Source of the DNA: Calycina herbarum
Lineage: Eukaryota; Ascomycota; Leotiomycetes; Helotiales; Pezizellaceae
Direction of reading: 5' to 3'
Length of the DNA: 64,000 bases
Assembly: GCA_001414485.1 (NCBI GenBank)
Contig: LLEY01000078.1
Span: 186,001-250,000, forward strand
Shown here: one piece after another, positions 1 to 10,201 of the stretch
Layout: the number at the start of each line of letters is the position of its first letter
Numbering within the stretch: position 1 is the stretch's first letter
Notes under the pieces: generated by a model
Told to the model about the DNA's origin: nothing
Database searches by the model: none
What the model saw: the letters and a program-made list of their open reading frames with translations, nothing else
Translations under genes and position numbers: made by a program

Positions 1-185
1 GCCCACTGGTCCTATTGCGCCTGGTTTCCCCTGAGAAATCTTGCCAGTCCATCAACACCCCGTCGTGTCGAGTCCGACTTGTTGTCGAAAACTCCTGTTT
101 TGGACGCGACGCCATCAACTGCACCTAGACACTAGAGCCTTCTCCCCCCAAACTTTTCCACCTCAACCTCTCTCAACACTCCAAA

Positions 186-2761
186 ATGGCAGCTCTCGGC
201 GAAGATTTGCTCGGCATAGTCAACAAGTTGCAGGATTTGGTCTTTAATACTATCGGAAATGATAGCTTGGATCTCCCCCAGATTGTATGTACTTTCCAGG
301 GCTGGAAGGGATAGATGGCAGATAGCTAATAAACCCACAGGTGGTGGTTGGTTCACAATCCTCCGGCAAATCCTCAGTTCTCGAAAATATCGTCGGAAAG
401 GATTTTCTTCCTCGTGGAAGTGGTATCGTCACCCGAAGACCTCTTATCCTCCAACTCATAAATGTCCCACCCGAGGAGGAAGATGGCCCAGATGGTCGCC
501 CACCACCAGAGCAAGGGGAATGGGCAGAGTTCCATCATATCCCAAACAGAAGATTTACCGAATTTCAAGACGTCAAGCGGGAAATCGAGAACGAAACGGC
601 CCGGATAGCTGGTAACAATAAGGGAATCAGTCGGTCGCCAATAAACCTCAAAATCTACTCCCCTCATGTTCTTAGTTTGACGCTAGTGGATCTGCCCGGA
701 TTGACAAAGGTAATTAGCTAAATGTGCCATTCCGTGCATAGAGGCCAATGGCTGATGTGACATTTACAGGTCCCGATTGGAGATCAACCAACCGATATCG
801 AGAAGCAGACACGAAACCTGATTTCCGAATTCATTGCCAAGCCGAACAGTATAATTCTTGCCGTATCTCCTGCGAACGTCGATATTGTGAACTCGGAAGC
901 GTTGAAACTTGCACGCCATGTCGATCCATTGGGCCGAAGAACGATTGGAGTCCTTACCAAAATTGATCTCATGGACCACGGAACAAATGCTCTGGATATT
1001 TTGTCAGGACGGGTATACCCTTTGAAGCTTGGATTTATCGGTATCGTCAATCGATCTCAGCAAGACATCCAGGGCAATAAGCCTCTTTCCGAAGCCTTGA
1101 AATCAGAGACGGACTTTTTCAAGCACCACCCAGCATACCGAAATATGGCCAACAGATGCGGAACCAAATTCTTGGCTAAGAGTTTGAATACAACTTTAAT
1201 GGCGCATATTCGGGAAAGACTGCCAGATATCAAGGCAAGGTTGAACACGTTAATGGGCCAAACCCAGCAAGAGTTGGCCAGTTATGGAGACATGCATTTT
1301 AGCGGAAAGGAACATAGAGGTTCTTTGGTTCTGCAGTTAATGACTCGATTTGCGACATCCTTCATTTCATCAATAGACGGTACATCGACCGAAATCTCCA
1401 CAAAGGAACTTTGTGGTGGTGCCCGGATATACTATATATTTAACTCGGTTTTTGGAAATTCCCTGGAAACGATCGACCCTACAACAAATCTCTCCGCTCT
1501 CGATATCCGGACAGCAATCCGAAACTCTACTGGTCCCAGACCCAGTTTATTCGTCCCTGAGCTTGCTTTTGACCTTCTAGTAAAGCCACAAATTAAGCTC
1601 CTTGAGGTGCCCGCCCAGAGATGTGTTGAGCTTGTCTACGAAGAGCTCATCAAAATATGTCACACCTGTGGTTCCACCGAGCTAACTCGATTCCCTCGGC
1701 TGCAAGCAAAATTGATCGAGGTCGTCTCTGATCTGCTCCGCGAACGTCTTGGCCCAGCTTCCAACTACGTCGAATCACTGATTTCGATACAACGGGCATA
1801 CATCAACACAAACCACCCAAATTTCTTGGGTGCAGCAGCTGCTATGAGCAACGTTGTGACAAACAAGCAAGAAAAGGAGAGGAAACGACTCTTACAAGAA
1901 GAACGAGAGCGACGTGAAAAAAGGCGACAGAAGGAGCTTGGGACCAATGGCTTGGATACACCCGAGGAAGAAGAGGAAAATGGTGTTGAAAAGGCCGAGA
2001 ACTTACCTGTACGGAAACTTCATCATAAACAGGGTACTCGAAGTATGTCTCCGGCTGTTCGCGAAAACGGTGTGACTGGTATAACGGCAACGATGAATGG
2101 TATGCGATCTGGAGGGGATTTTGGTGGCCAGGCTGCTGGTGGTGCCAAAGACTCGTTTTTGAACTACTTTTTCGGCAAGGATGGCGCTCCGACATCAGGT
2201 ACTGGTCCAGGACAAGCTCCTTCACAAAATGCAAACCTCGGAAGACACGTGAGCCAAAGCGCTGAGCCCATTTTCAGCCAAAGCATTCGCAGACAAGAGG
2301 AGCGAGTACACAGAACACCTGCCCAGCAAGCTCGGGAAGACGATTATGAGCTCGGTAGAACCCAGAGAGATTATGATTATAACTCACCATTTGTAAGTTG
2401 AACGAATTTTCATCTATATCACTATAGCGCAACTAACACACGATAGGGCAATAATAATGAACCAGCACTCACAGACCGAGAGGCTATGGAAACAGAATTA
2501 ATTCGGGCACTCATATCATCATATTTCAACATTGTTCGCGAGTCCATCGCGGACCAGGTTCCCAAGGCAGTTATGCATCTTCTGGTAAATCACTCCAAAG
2601 ACTCTGTCCAGAATCGTTTGGTGAGCGAGCTCTACAAGGATTCTCTCTTCGAGGAGCTCTTGTACGAAGATGATGTAGTGAAAAAGGAACGTGAGAAGTG
2701 TGAGAAGTTGCTCAAGACATATAAAGAGGCAGCCAAGATCATTGGTGAGGTTGGGATATAG
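186..2761 (+). CDS. DNM1: Dynamin-related GTPase Dnm1 (mitochondrial/peroxisomal fission)
   Basis: Four exons (186-284, 341-709, 770-2392, 2447-2761) give 801 residues. The GTPase domain shows G1 GSQSSGKS (37-44), G3 DLPG (150-153) and G4 TKID (219-222); the middle domain follows, then a low-complexity insert (about 530-690) and a C-terminal GTPase effector domain in exon 4. I chose Dnm1 over the paralogue Vps1 because of [17 protein letters not shown] and the insert motif FLNYFFGKD (619-627), which in yeast are Dnm1 features. Family knowledge: Dnm1 is a cytosolic GTPase recruited to mitochondria and peroxisomes, where it assembles into rings that drive fission. The start at 186 gives the usual short N-terminus before the P-loop. 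All introns are 54-60 nt and keep frame. Its 3' end faces the ankyrin gene. Confidence 0.93.
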
Positions 2762-3104
2762 AATCTCAGTGTGGATGGCGGATTTGTTACAGCGGTTGTA
2801 TGTTGGGGCGCAAGCGAATCGGACGATGGGGATGAAGGATGAAGGATGACGACCACTTTGTAGAATACTGTATTGTTCTGTATTTTTTCCGACTCTGCTG
2901 GGGTTCGGACCTTTGGCGGAATTGTCTATACAAAAGAAAACCTAACTCACACAACTTCGTCATCAGCGATGGAGAATTTGACAACGATTTTTCTCTCTAT
3001 ACATCTGTCTGATTGCGAAATGTGAACTGGTCAAGTATAGTTTGACATAACCCATTTCGCCTAGTCTCTTGTATTACCTGGACTCCGCATCACCCAGTGT
3101 CTTC
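2762..3104. other. Intergenic space between convergent genes
   Basis: About 340 bp holding the 3' ends of DNM1 and the ankyrin gene. No additional reading frame or repeat was seen. Confidence 0.6.
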
Positions 3105-4022
3105 TCATCCACCCGCTTTGTCGGTCTTCCAGTCTTGTAAATTTTTTAGAAGCTGTTCATTGTTCGCTTGCTTCGCAAGCTCAATGGCATTCCACCCAGC
3201 AGGATCCATAACCAGTTCCGGGTCTGCACCTTTCTTGAGCAGAAACTTCACAACCTCAGTACAATCCCACTTAGGATTCAAGCATTTAGCCACGTAACAC
3301 AATGGCGTCCCCCAATGATTACCCCACGAATAACCCTTTGGCTGATCGAGAGCATTAGGATCAAGTCCCAAGGTATCAACCAGGTGAATCACCATATCCA
3401 TACGTTCAGAGAATACTGAATCCTCGGTGTCGGGTGTCTTGAATGCTGCTGCGGCTGCGAAATGAAGAGTTCGTCTACCGATCGGCGCGCCTTTTGAACG
3501 CAGGAGTTCGAAAGTTGTGACTGAAGAATTTTTCGCAGCGCTTTCTAGGATCGAGGGACATCCGAATTCATCCTTTAACCGTTCTTCCTCGGTTGAGAGA
3601 TGGAGATCTTTTGGTATCGCTATGGCGCCGTGAGCTAAACACCACCGTACTAGTTCCTCACTAATAAGCACCGCATTCCAGAGGAAGGGTTTTCCTCCCA
3701 GGGTTCGGGCGTTGATATCCCAGCCGTGATCTAGTAGGATTTGGAGTGTTGAGGTTGAGGGGTTCTCGATGGATATGTCTGAGCAGGTTGGGACTTGGGC
3801 ACCGTTTTCGAGGACGTAGGTTAGGACTGAAGTTGCATTTCGTCGGATGGATTGGTTTACCGCTTGGGAGAGTATTGATTCCACTGAGTCTCGCGATGTG
3901 GGGGAGGAGGCAAGAGAAATGGCTTGTGTGATAAGCGAGACGTCGTTGGTTTGACAGGCTTGGAGGACGAGCCTTCCGGGACGTTGAGGGGGAGTGCGTG
4001 AAGTGGAAGGAAGTGAGGTCAT
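3105..4022 (-). CDS. Ankyrin-repeat protein, function unknown
   Basis: A single open frame of 305 residues without introns. Several degenerate ankyrin units are visible: LQILLDHGWDINART near residue 100, then LLRSKGAPIGRRTLHFAAAA, a unit around LGLDPNALDQ, and VVKFLLKKGADPELVMDPAG near the C-terminus. There is no signal peptide, membrane segment or enzymatic domain. The N-terminus is Ser/Thr/Pro-rich. Such stand-alone ankyrin proteins are numerous in filamentous ascomycetes and act as protein-binding scaffolds; no specific partner can be inferred. It is convergent with DNM1. The start at 4022 is the first ATG in the frame. Confidence 0.8.
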   Translation of the reverse strand: MTSLPSTSRTPPQRPGRLVLQACQTNDVSLITQAISLASSPTSRDSVESILSQAVNQSIRRNATSVLTYVLENGAQVPTCSDISIENPSTSTLQILLDHGWDINARTLGGKPFLWNAVLISEELVRWCLAHGAIAIPKDLHLSTEEERLKDEFGCPSILESAAKNSSVTTFELLRSKGAPIGRRTLHFAAAAAFKTPDTEDSVFSERMDMVIHLVDTLGLDPNALDQPKGYSWGNHWGTPLCYVAKCLNPKWDCTEVVKFLLKKGADPELVMDPAGWNAIELAKQANNEQLLKNLQDWKTDKAGG

Positions 4023-4230
4023 TTTGAGGTTTTGGTTGTGATACTGGGATTTAGATGATTGTGGTTTCCGTTTGGACGCTGTGACAGGCGAAGGTATTTT
4101 GATTTACGTGAATTGCGAATTCAAGATTTTGGTGTGGCTTTCTAAGAGTATGTGTCTATGAGGTTATATTCTTATAAGAAGAGTTAAGAAAATACCTGGG
4201 AAGCGATGCTTATGCTTACGCGCGCAACCG

Positions 4231-4400
4231 AAAAGCGGCGGTGAATAGCTGTCGTTGTTGCAACTTTCTGGGATATTTCAAATTATCTCAGACCATCATC
4301 ACAAGTGTCTTCAAATGTTCAATTTAATTGGGACTAAAACAACCGTTCTTATTGTTCACTCGAGATACCTTGGAACGACAAGAAATTGAAGGCCGCTTTT
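4231..4400. mobile_element. Small palindromic element, MITE-like, copy 1
   Basis: The block begins AAAAGCGGC and ends GCCGCTTTT, its reverse complement, and further inside both arms carry a GTCGTT stretch. Its left arm is clearly similar to the left arm of the element at 9448-9646: both read AAAAGCGGC, then GTGAATAGCT or GTAAATAGCT, then ACTTTCT with GATATT following. It has no coding capacity. The arms-in, non-coding layout and the second copy 5 kb away suggest a miniature inverted-repeat element. I could not define a target-site duplication. Confidence 0.5.
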
Positions 4401-4674
4401 AGTGATGGCCCGTGACCCGTTTCCTCGACCCAAGGATTCGGGAGCAAACTGTGCCACAAACAATTAAATTAGATGATCCTTCTAATCTTCGCCTTTTTCG
4501 TAAACTCTCTTTTAACTTCTTCTTGCTCGTAAAGCCTCTCTGTTGGTTCGTTGAGACGATTATGACCCTTATACGTGGAAAGCCTCCTCACGGGTTTTCC
4601 ACTCTACCTTGTTACAAAAATGTAAACTGAATGAAGATCATTCAGCATCCAATCTTGTCACTTTCTCTCTCCTA

Positions 4675-4733
4675 ACGTACTTGATAAGTAAGCGGTCCGG
4701 ACAAGTACGCGGTCCAGCACCCCCACCAAAATA
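4675..4733 (+). repeat. Left terminal inverted repeat of the Fot1-type element
   Basis: The 59 bp here are the exact reverse complement of 6478-6536. The match stops abruptly at 4734, where left has C and the right partner has G. Confidence 0.95.
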
Positions 4734-4781
4734 CCGCGTTCTACACTTTGAACTAAGATAACTCAACAACCAACTATCAAA

Positions 4782-6410
4782 ATGTCTAATACAGAAGGAC
4801 GAATTATACTTGCTCTTCAGGCCTATCGGCAGAACCGATTTTCAAGCTTACGAGCCGCTGTACGCGCGTACGATGCCCTATATACAACCTTACGTCGGCG
4901 GAACTAAGGAACCCCCTCTCGATCCGATTTTACCTCTCCTAACCTAAAACTCACTCAAACCGAAGAAACCGCACTTGTTGAATGGATATTATCTATGGAT
5001 ACGCGTGGCATGCCTTCAATAAAGGCCCTTATATAACAGATAGCCGAAATACTTCTTATAGAACGCGTTTAGAACGCGTAAGCTAAACAACTCGAAATAG
5101 GCAAACGCTAGGTATATAACTTTATAACCCGACATCCTAAACTTAAATCACGATATAATCGAAAGTACGATTATTAGCGAGCAAAATACGAAGATCCTAA
5201 CATTATTAGAGCCTGGTTTCGGCTTATATAGAATATAATTACAAAATACGGAATTCTAGACGAGGATATATACAACTTTGATGAAGCAGGCTTTTAGATG
5301 GGAGTAATTTCTATAGTAAAAGTAATTATAGCTGTAGAGAGGAATTATACGGTTACGGTTCAACCTGGAAATCGCGAATAGGTTATAGTTATTAAGTTAG
5401 TTAATTCTACTAGGTGGGTTCTTCTAGTAATAGTTATTTTCAAAGGTAAGATGTAGTAAAAGAGCTGGTTTAAGACCTTGCCTCTTGATTAAATAATTAG
5501 AGTTAGTGAAAACGGATGGACAATAGACGAATTAGGCCTTACTTAGCTTAAAAAGGTCTTTAATCCGTATATATAAGATCGTATAATTAGAAGATATCGA
5601 CTCCTAATACTTGATAGCTATGGAAGTCATATTATAGCTGAATTCGACTAGTATTACTCGTAAAACTCGATTATTGTATTATGTATGCCTGCTTACTTAT
5701 CTCATATCCTATAACCTCTAGATGTTAGCTGTTTTTCGGTCTTAAAACGATCGTACGGGCGAGCTATAGAAGAGCTTATACGAGCCGGAATTAATCATAT
5801 AGAAAAAGATGACTTCTTAGACTTGTATTTACAGGCTTATACGACTACGTTTAGTTCAGCTACAATTCAGAGTGGTTTTAGAGCATCTGGCCTAGTTCCT
5901 TTCGATCCGGATCAAGTACTATCACGGTTATATGTTCAAATACGGACACCATCGCCTCTTCTATTACCTGCTTAAGCTCTAGACTCTTAGGTCCTTGAAA
6001 CACCGTATAATATTGCTGAATTACAGCTTCAGACTAAGGCAGTTCAAGGATTAATTCGTTATTGTACGCAAAGTCCTCCTAGCCCAACTGTTCAAGCAGT
6101 AAACCAGCTAATTAAAGGCTGTCAAATGGCTATATATAGTACAACGATCCTTGCAGCTGAGAATCAGAGATTACGGGCCGCAAACGAGAAAGTACAGAAG
6201 AAGAGACAAAAAAAGAAGTCGTACGTAGGCAAGGGAGGGGCTTTAAGTGCTACAGAGGTTCAGGAGGCTCAAACCCAGTCAAGAACTGAGGTAGAAGTAG
6301 GAATCCCAGTAGTTTAGCAACCTGAGATTAGCGTATCGAATCGTGCGCCACGGATGTATAGTATATGTAGATCATTAGAACACACTGCTCGTACATGCCC
6401 AGAGCGCTAA
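4782..6410 (+). pseudogene. Fot1/pogo DDE transposase, inactivated by nonsense substitutions
   Basis: From the ATG at 4782 to the TAA at 6408-6410 a single frame of 542 codons can be followed with no indel, but about twenty in-frame stops interrupt it. All those I read are TAA or TAG and none is TGA, as expected if CAA and CAG were converted by C-to-T change in CpA context. The N-terminus looks like a psq/CENP-B helix-turn-helix (RIILALQAYRQNRFSSLRAA). The DDE_1 core keeps its acidic residues in YNFDEAGF, LLILDSYGSHI and LQPLDV. The tail has a basic coiled stretch (6120-6230) and a late cysteine cluster. This copy cannot make transposase. Confidence 0.93.
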
Positions 6411-6477
6411 TAAATCAATTGAACTAATCAGGAAGTTAATATTTAATGTAGTTGATTTTTAATAAAATAATAAGTGC

Positions 6478-6536
6478 TATTTTGGTGGGGGTGCTGGACC
6501 GCGTACTTGTCCGGACCGCTTACTTATCAAGTACGT
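6478..6536 (-). repeat. Right terminal inverted repeat of the Fot1-type element
   Basis: The 59 bp mirror 4675-4733 perfectly and are followed by the TA duplication at 6537-6538. Confidence 0.95.
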
Positions 6537-6552
6537 TAATTGTGTTTTGTAT

Positions 6553-6559
6553 TATATAA
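6553..6559 (+). promoter_or_regulatory. Possible TATA box of the secreted-protein gene
   Basis: TATATAA lies about 80 bp upstream of the ATG at 6635 and 17 bp outside the transposon end, so it is host DNA beside the insertion. Position and sequence suit a core promoter, but AT-rich flanks make chance matches likely. Confidence 0.3.
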
Positions 6560-6634
6560 CTACAATACCCACTTCCCGGTTTTTAGGTAGGTTTTGGAAT
6601 CTACTCTCTCTTTTCGTCATTATTTCTTTCAAAT

Positions 6635-9423
6635 ATGGCGCCGTCTACAGTCTCTACCTTGCTGTGTCTTCTCGTTTCATCAACACTCGTTCAAAATGCG
6701 CTTTCTTTTCCTGATGTACTTGAGAATGGAAATGCCCTCCAGGACAGATCTCCACCAAGTGTCGAGCGTAGGAAGATAGTGGTTCATCCTTGGTCAAATT
6801 TTACAAGTTCTTCTTCTGCTCTTTCCTCGGAAACCTCTTCGACTTCCAAACCGACTCCTGTTGTTTCGCCAACGACCAGTTCTAATGTTCACATCACAAG
6901 TGCCTCTTCGAGCTTTCGTGGATCAATCATTAGCTCTTCATCGTCAGCTTCTCCTGGATTTATTACTACGATCGCTACCCAGCCGACGACTATCGTCATA
7001 TCCAACGATCATACAACTTCGACTGCCACGTACACATCGGGTGCTCCGATTATAATTCCTATTGGAGGAGGGAGTGGCGGCGGCGGAGGAGGTGGAGGTG
7101 GAGGAGGTAATTCAACCCATTCTCTGTTTTCTACTCACTTCCAAGAGAGGTACCTAAGAGGTTTGGTCACTGCTCTCCGCCACCTCTTCTGTTGCTGTTG
7201 ATTGTACAAGACGATATAGAACAATCGAAGTATCCGAGATTGTTTAGGAGAACCGAGAAACCAAATTTCTCATTCTTCTAAACCTTCTTGAACAATACTT
7301 TTACGATTTTCTAGACTGTTTCGTACAATCAAAATTAAAGTATCGCCGGAGAGTAATGCTTACTTCTCTTGCACTCGAGCCAGATTTCACGGGCTTAGAT
7401 ATTGGAACGCTGTTCAAGGTTCTCAACTAACAATCTACAGGTGGAGGCGGCGGAGGCAGCGGCGGAGGTGGTGGAGGAGGAGGTGGAGGTGGAGGGGGAG
7501 GAGGTAATTTGATCCTTTCTATTTTTCAAGAGAAGAACTTCCGAGCAATCTTTCACGGGCTTAGATATTGCAACGGAGTTCAAGATTCGTTACTAACAAC
7601 CTACTAGGCGGAAAAGGGGACCCAGATAAACCAACCTCTCAGGCCTCTCAAATTTCAACAACTTCGTCCTCGAGTTCTTCGTCTAGCTTATCGTCAAGAT
7701 CTCAATTGATATGCTCTGCGGGCTGCACTGCATGTGTCGCTGGCAAACGACAAGCACTACCAACTGAAATCCCTAAGCGAGCAACCTATAGTTTATTTGA
7801 CAAGCGAAATATCCAAAAAGGCGATACCGTTGAGGAGACATATGAGCTTGTCAAGACGGATGGCAACACTGTTCAAGTTCCGCATGATGTGAATGGTGCT
7901 TCTGGCATTTCATCGTCAAGGTTCATTGAATTCGACGACAAGGATCATAACGTTTTTGTTGAAGCGTTGGTAGGTTGTACGTCTGTCGTCGTGGTATCCC
8001 GTCAAGGAGCCTGGATGAGCCATCTGTGGGAAAACCCGGGATTTATGCTAATCAATGGAATTCCTGATCAATTCCAAACCCTCACACTCGGTTATATTAG
8101 GGCTCAACTCACACCCCTCAAACTCAAATTCTCGGAGACCGACACTACAAAGATTTATATTATGACTCCCACGATGCAGGACAATAATTTAGAAAGAAGG
8201 GGAGCGGACTCAGCAAAAGGGAATTACCCGGAAGAATATTCTGACAGAGTAAACGATATCACTACCTTGCTTGGGACCTTATTTCCTGGTGTTCCTGTCC
8301 AAAAGTTTGTCTACGCGAGACAAAATAACGAGGTAGAGCTCAAGAATGGGGCTTTCGGAAAAGCGATGGTAAGTACAAGCATGAAATTATGCATTCCTAT
8401 ACTAATTAGTTCTAGATCACGTACAGTAATGCCCAAAACGAAAATCCGGATAATTGGGAGGAGGAGTGGAACCCAACCAAACACATGTACAGGGCCTACA
8501 TACAAGGTAGGATGATGGGTGAAGATATCTGGACCCCTTGCACGGCAAACCAGAAGCGTGCCGGAGGAGGTTCTTGTCAACTCCCTAGCTCTAGGTCATC
8601 TAGTGCAAGAACGACTAAACCTACAACATTCAAGCCTACAACTTTCTCAACCTCCACTCTGTCGAAATCCTCATCGATGGTGATCACCACCTCCAAAACG
8701 TCGTCAAAATCCACTTCACCTCCTCCACTTCCAACATTGAGCAAACAGTGTTCTAGCAGTTCATATGTCGGCTGCCAGCTTATTTATTACGCTGCGACTG
8801 GAACCATTTGTCCAACTGCTAAAGTAACAAAACCCACGGAGTGTAACCCTACTACAAGCTAGACACCCAAACCAACGCCAACACTTCCTCCAACTCCAGC
8901 AAAACCTTATCAAACAGGAGTCTGCTCAATGCACATTTTTGAAGAGGCAACAGATGGTGATAAGGGGTCTACTCTTGGTGCCGAATTTACCATCAAAGAT
9001 GGCGGCGGCAAGGAACTCACCAAGAAGACTATCAAGAATGGAAACGACGAACTGAGATGGGGATCTACTATCACTATTCCCACGGGAGACAGCAAACTTG
9101 ATTACGATGTGTTAGTAACCTTCTCAACAAAAGTTCAGAGTAAGAGAGCAGAGCACGAGAAGAGAATCGGACCTGGTGATCCAAGCGGTGGTACCACCAG
9201 ACCAAATTTTGCGTATGAAAAGAGGATTGTGGTTATACAGGCTGGAAGTCAAACTTGGGATACTAATGCCAGGGATGATAAAGTGACGCCGCATTTCAAT
9301 GTTGGTGATTGGGATAGAAATGGGGCACCGCCAGTAAGTTTTCTTTCGTCTTTGAAGTAGAATTCTCAATACTGACTTGCTTTTTTCTAGCATCGTGATA
9401 TGGATGCGTATTGGAACTGTTAA
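6635..9423 (+). CDS. Secreted Gly- and Ser/Thr-rich protein, function unknown
   Basis: My model has exons 6635-7106, 7441-7503, 7608-8368, 8416-8823, 8863-9333 and 9391-9423, giving 735 residues. Residues 1-24 form a signal peptide ending near NALS. A Ser/Thr-rich stretch with a possible N-glycosylation site follows, then a pure Gly/Ser tract encoded by the end of exon 1 and the whole 21-codon exon 2. A conserved-looking domain follows (about YSLFDKRNIQKGDT through WMSHLWENPGF and HMYRAYIQGRMMGEDIW), then a Thr/Ser/Pro linker and a C-terminal domain from CSMHIFEEA to the end at MDAYWNC. The pattern resembles fungal cell-wall or secreted modular proteins, but I do not recognise the domains. 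An in-frame TAG at 8860-8862 is removed only if a 39-nt intron (8824-8862) is real; otherwise the gene is truncated there. Confidence 0.7.
7199..7331. repeat. Imperfect foldback repeat inside intron 1 of the secreted-protein gene
   Basis: The ends TGATTGTAC and GTACAATCA are reverse complements, and the arms stay similar inward over roughly 60 bp each. The block lies wholly within the 334-nt intron 1, whereas the related intron 2 is 104 nt and lacks it. It looks like a small foldback or MITE-type insertion. No target duplication was clear. Confidence 0.5.
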
Positions 9424-9447
9424 GTGGCTACTCTCGCAGTATACAAG

Positions 9448-9646
9448 AAAAGCGGCAGTAAATAGCTCGTCGTACCACACTTTCTAGATATTACTCAAAT
9501 ACTTTGGGACAATCGAACTTCATTGTTCCAAGCCATCTAGGGAAATATTAAATTGTCCCAAGTACTTAGGCCTTACATTATCCTAGAAGGTTGGGACAAT
9601 GAGCTAGGTAGGCAGGTACGAACCTGAAGTATTTACTGCAGCTTTT
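9448..9646. mobile_element. Small palindromic element, MITE-like, copy 2
   Basis: It starts AAAAGCGGCAGTAAATAG and ends with the imperfect reverse complement ATTTACTGCAGCTTTT. A second inverted pair lies inside (TACTTTGGGACAAT near 9500 and ATTGTCCCAAGTA near 9552). The left arm resembles that of 4231-4400. It begins 25 bp after the stop of the secreted-protein gene. A further short match (CAGTAAATAG) occurs near 9891. Confidence 0.5.
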
Positions 9647-10171
9647 ATTATCTACCGCGAACTACTTTCTCTTCGCTTGTAAACATAATTTCGTTTCAAA
9701 GGAGTTGAGGCTGTATTTTGGAGTAAAGACGGAGGTTTGAAGTATTTGATATGGATTGAAACGGGTGCGATGTACAACAAGCGTGTAAAACTTAGATCAT
9801 AGGAAGCTTGTAACTAACTTGTTGATAAGTGAGAATATTGAAAGCAAGAACATTGAAAAAGTTAGATAGATACTCGGCCTCGGCATAGACAGCAGTAAAT
9901 AGAACATAAATATTGTTCAAATGTTCTAAAAAATTGAGAGCTGCCCATCTCTGAACTCTTTTTCTTGTGTCTGTAAAACTGTCCATTGGGCCATGAGGTG
10001 CAAAGACATAAATGGGTAAAGTATGAAGGTTGGAAAGGGGGATTTACTTACGCCAAGAGCGTCACACGTGATTGGATTCACCAAAGTGAGCAGCGGGGTT
10101 TTTTCGGTTAAACAAGGCTAGGCTGAGCCAAGCATTGCCAACCTCGACACCTGGATAGCTTCGATTTCATC
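9647..10171. other. Intergenic space upstream of VPS23
   Basis: AT-rich in the first half, with a partial match to the neighbouring palindromic elements near 9880-9925. The second half is the VPS23 promoter region. No gene seen. Confidence 0.5.
10065..10075. promoter_or_regulatory. CACGTG box abutting an inverted CCAAT box upstream of VPS23
   Basis: CACGTG followed directly by ATTGG lies 127-137 bp upstream of the VPS23 start. Both are common fungal upstream elements (bHLH and HAP-complex sites); use here is inferred from position only. Confidence 0.35.
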
Positions 10172-10201
10172 ATGCAAAATGTCAGAAGCCAAGCAGCAGG
10201 T

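Larger units (their letters stand above)
4673..6538 (+). mobile_element. Fot1/pogo-type Tc1-mariner transposon, RIP-damaged
   Basis: The element spans 4675-6536 (1862 bp) and is flanked on both sides by TA (4673-4674 and 6537-6538), the target duplication typical of Tc1/mariner elements. Its ends are 59-bp inverted repeats (4675-4733 and 6478-6536) that I read as identical. Within each repeat lies an internal 13-bp near-duplication (AAGTAAGCGGTCC and AAGTACGCGGTCC). The interior is AT-rich and encodes a broken DDE transposase. It lies between the ankyrin gene and the secreted-protein gene, whose ATG is only 98 bp beyond the right end. Confidence 0.93.

Noticed and set aside
186..2761. Calling the dynamin Vps1
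   Set aside because: The [17 protein letters not shown] and FLNYFFGKD features and the long insert before the GED fit Dnm1 better than Vps1.
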